A stretch of 17,991 bases of DNA from CAYYAQ01 sp964469555 (GTDB lineage: Bacteria; Planctomycetota; UBA1135; UBA2386), in contig CAYYAQ010000108.1 in NCBI GenBank assembly GCA_964469555.1, positions 1 to 17,991 of the forward strand, given 5' to 3'. Shown here in pieces: positions 16,691-17,991 of the stretch. Below the pieces are notes generated by a model that saw only the letters and a list, made by a program, of their open reading frames with translations, made no database searches and was not told the origin of the DNA. Position 1 is the stretch's first letter. The number at the start of each line of letters is the position of its first letter. The position numbers were made by a program, and so were the translations under genes.

Positions 16691-17991
16691 TCACCCTTTC
16701 TTCAAGATCTGCTGCGCGGCGTTGGCGCCGGATGCGCCCATGATTCCACCGCCTGGGTGCGTGCCCGACCCGCACATCCACAAACCGGGAATCGGTGTCG
16801 CGTAGCGCGTCCACAGCGGCGTCGGGCGCAAGAAGAACAACTGCTCGAGGCTGAGTTCGCCGTGGAAGATGTTCCCCTCGGTCAAGCCAAATTCCTGCTG
16901 CAGGTCCCAGGGCGTCAACACCTGGCGGTGGAGGATCGAGTCCTTCAGAGTCGGACAGTACTCGGCCAGCGTGTCGATCACCGCGTCACCAAACGCATCG
17001 CGCTTGGACGGCCATGCCTCTGGCCCTTCCTTCAGCTCGTACGGCGCGTACTGCACGAAGATCGACATCATGTGTTGTCCGGGTGGCGCGACGGTCGGGT
17101 CGGTCAGCGAGGGAATGACGATGTTCATGAATGGTCGGCGGCTGAAGTCACCGTACTTCGCGTCATCGAACGCCCGTTCGAGATAGTCGACGCTCGGCGC
17201 GATCGCCATGTCACCGCGGACGTGGGGTCCGACACCCGGTCGGCAGGCGAACTCGGGGAATCGATCGAGCGCGAGGTTCACCTTCCCGGAGCTGCCGCGC
17301 AACTTGAACTTCTTGATGGCCGCGAGGAACCCGGAATCCAGGTCCGTGGCCTCGCACAAGCCGAGGAATGTCCGGTGAGGATCGACCCCTGAGACGACGT
17401 GTTTCGCCCGGATCTCGGTGCCGTCTTCGAGCGCGACACCGACCGTCTGGCCCCCGCGCACGATGATGTTCGCGACCGATGCATCCGTGCGGATCTCGAC
17501 GCCCAGGTTTCGCGCCGAATCCGCTATCGCGTTGCTGATCGCGCCGGTCCCGCCCTTGGCGAGCCCCCATGCGCGGAACGCGCCGTCGATCTCACCCATG
17601 TAGTGGTGCAGCAGCACGTACGCCGTTCCCGGTGACCGCACGCCCTGGAACGTCCCGATGATGCCGCTGACGCCCATCGTCGCCTTGAGCAGGTCTCCCT
17701 CGAACCACTCGTCGAGGAAGTCGATCGCGCTCATCGTGAACATCTTCGCTTGCAGCACGCGTTCGGCCTCGGTGAGCTCGCCAAACAGCCGACCCAACCT
17801 CAGCATCTCCAGCAGGCGCGCGGGATTCAGCGAGGAGGGGTCGGGTGGGACCATCGCCAGGATCGGCTTGACCATTCGGCCGACCTTCATCATCTCCCGA
17901 CCGAACTCGGGGTAGATCTCCGAGTCGCGCTTGCTGAACGCCGCGATCTCGCGACGCGTGCGGTCGGCATCAGGCCAGCGCACGAGGCCGT
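16691..17991 (-). CDS. PYROXD2/phytoene-dehydrogenase-like FAD oxidoreductase, partial (5' end beyond window)
   Basis: A paralogue of the following gene, reading leftward and open through the right edge. About 433 residues are visible. The N-terminal FAD-binding motif lies outside the window; the GTG at 17983 is internal, because the frame continues as Gly-Leu-Val-Arg-Trp. Shared blocks with its neighbour include IDFLDEWFEGDLLKATMG, GVDPHRTFLGL, LTEGNIFHGELSLEQLFFLR and the C-terminal LWMCGSGTHPGGGIMGASG. It ends with TGA at 16691. The pair looks like a tandem duplication that has diverged considerably. The substrate is unknown. Confidence 0.87.
   Translation of the reverse strand, partial: GLVRWPDADRTRREIAAFSKRDSEIYPEFGREMMKVGRMVKPILAMVPPDPSSLNPARLLEMLRLGRLFGELTEAERVLQAKMFTMSAIDFLDEWFEGDLLKATMGVSGIIGTFQGVRSPGTAYVLLHHYMGEIDGAFRAWGLAKGGTGAISNAIADSARNLGVEIRTDASVANIIVRGGQTVGVALEDGTEIRAKHVVSGVDPHRTFLGLCEATDLDSGFLAAIKKFKLRGSSGKVNLALDRFPEFACRPGVGPHVRGDMAIAPSVDYLERAFDDAKYGDFSRRPFMNIVIPSLTDPTVAPPGQHMMSIFVQYAPYELKEGPEAWPSKRDAFGDAVIDTLAEYCPTLKDSILHRQVLTPWDLQQEFGLTEGNIFHGELSLEQLFFLRPTPLWTRYATPIPGLWMCGSGTHPGGGIMGASGANAAQQILKKG

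Overview
The window is high-GC bacterial DNA with a standard genetic code. TGA is used as an ordinary stop in several conserved genes here (atpB, atpE, atpG). The organism is probably a Gram-negative, most likely a member of the Planctomycetota. That placement rests on the general look of the proteins: a fragment resembling a C-terminal domain common in secreted planctomycete proteins, paired exported TlpA/redoxin-type proteins, and a signal-bearing ATP synthase subunit a. I could not run a phylogenetic check, so it is tentative.

Region 1 (about 100-7990) is a complete F1Fo ATP synthase operon in the classical order: a small AtpI/AtpZ-type protein, a four-helix membrane protein in the atpI-like slot, then atpB, atpE, atpF, atpH, atpA, atpG, atpD and atpC. 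All catalytic motifs are intact. Two successive junctions at the start use overlapping TTGA stop/start sequences with TTG start codons. A small unrecognised membrane protein (8020-8652) follows. Two hairpins then separate it from a convergent calcineurin-like phosphatase, a predicted lipoprotein (8818-9954, minus).

Region 2 (10323-11651) is the most interesting part. Two exported thioredoxin-fold genes lie in tandem, and each is interrupted by one in-frame TGA at a position where the family has a redox-active or conserved cysteine. In the second gene the TGA replaces the first Cys of the CxxC motif, giving U-A-P-C. In the first gene the TGA sits at the Cys of the C-terminal Gly-Cys-x-Ile-Lys motif of this redoxin family. 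Reading through it adds 27 codons and brings the stop to 3 nt before the next start. Both TGAs are followed by a foldable stem-loop at bacterial SECIS spacing with G in the first two loop positions. I interpret this as a two-gene selenoprotein operon, probably a thiol/selenol redox pair acting outside the cytoplasm.

Region 3 (11684-17991) is mixed. It has a Gfo/Idh/MocA-type oxidoreductase, about 490 bp without a convincing gene, and an FMN/3Fe-4S glutamate-synthase-like gene broken by one net frameshift. Next is a degenerate fragment of a secreted-protein C-terminal domain. Two adjacent, co-directional minus-strand genes for PYROXD2/phytoene-dehydrogenase-like FAD oxidoreductases follow, the upstream one running off the right edge.
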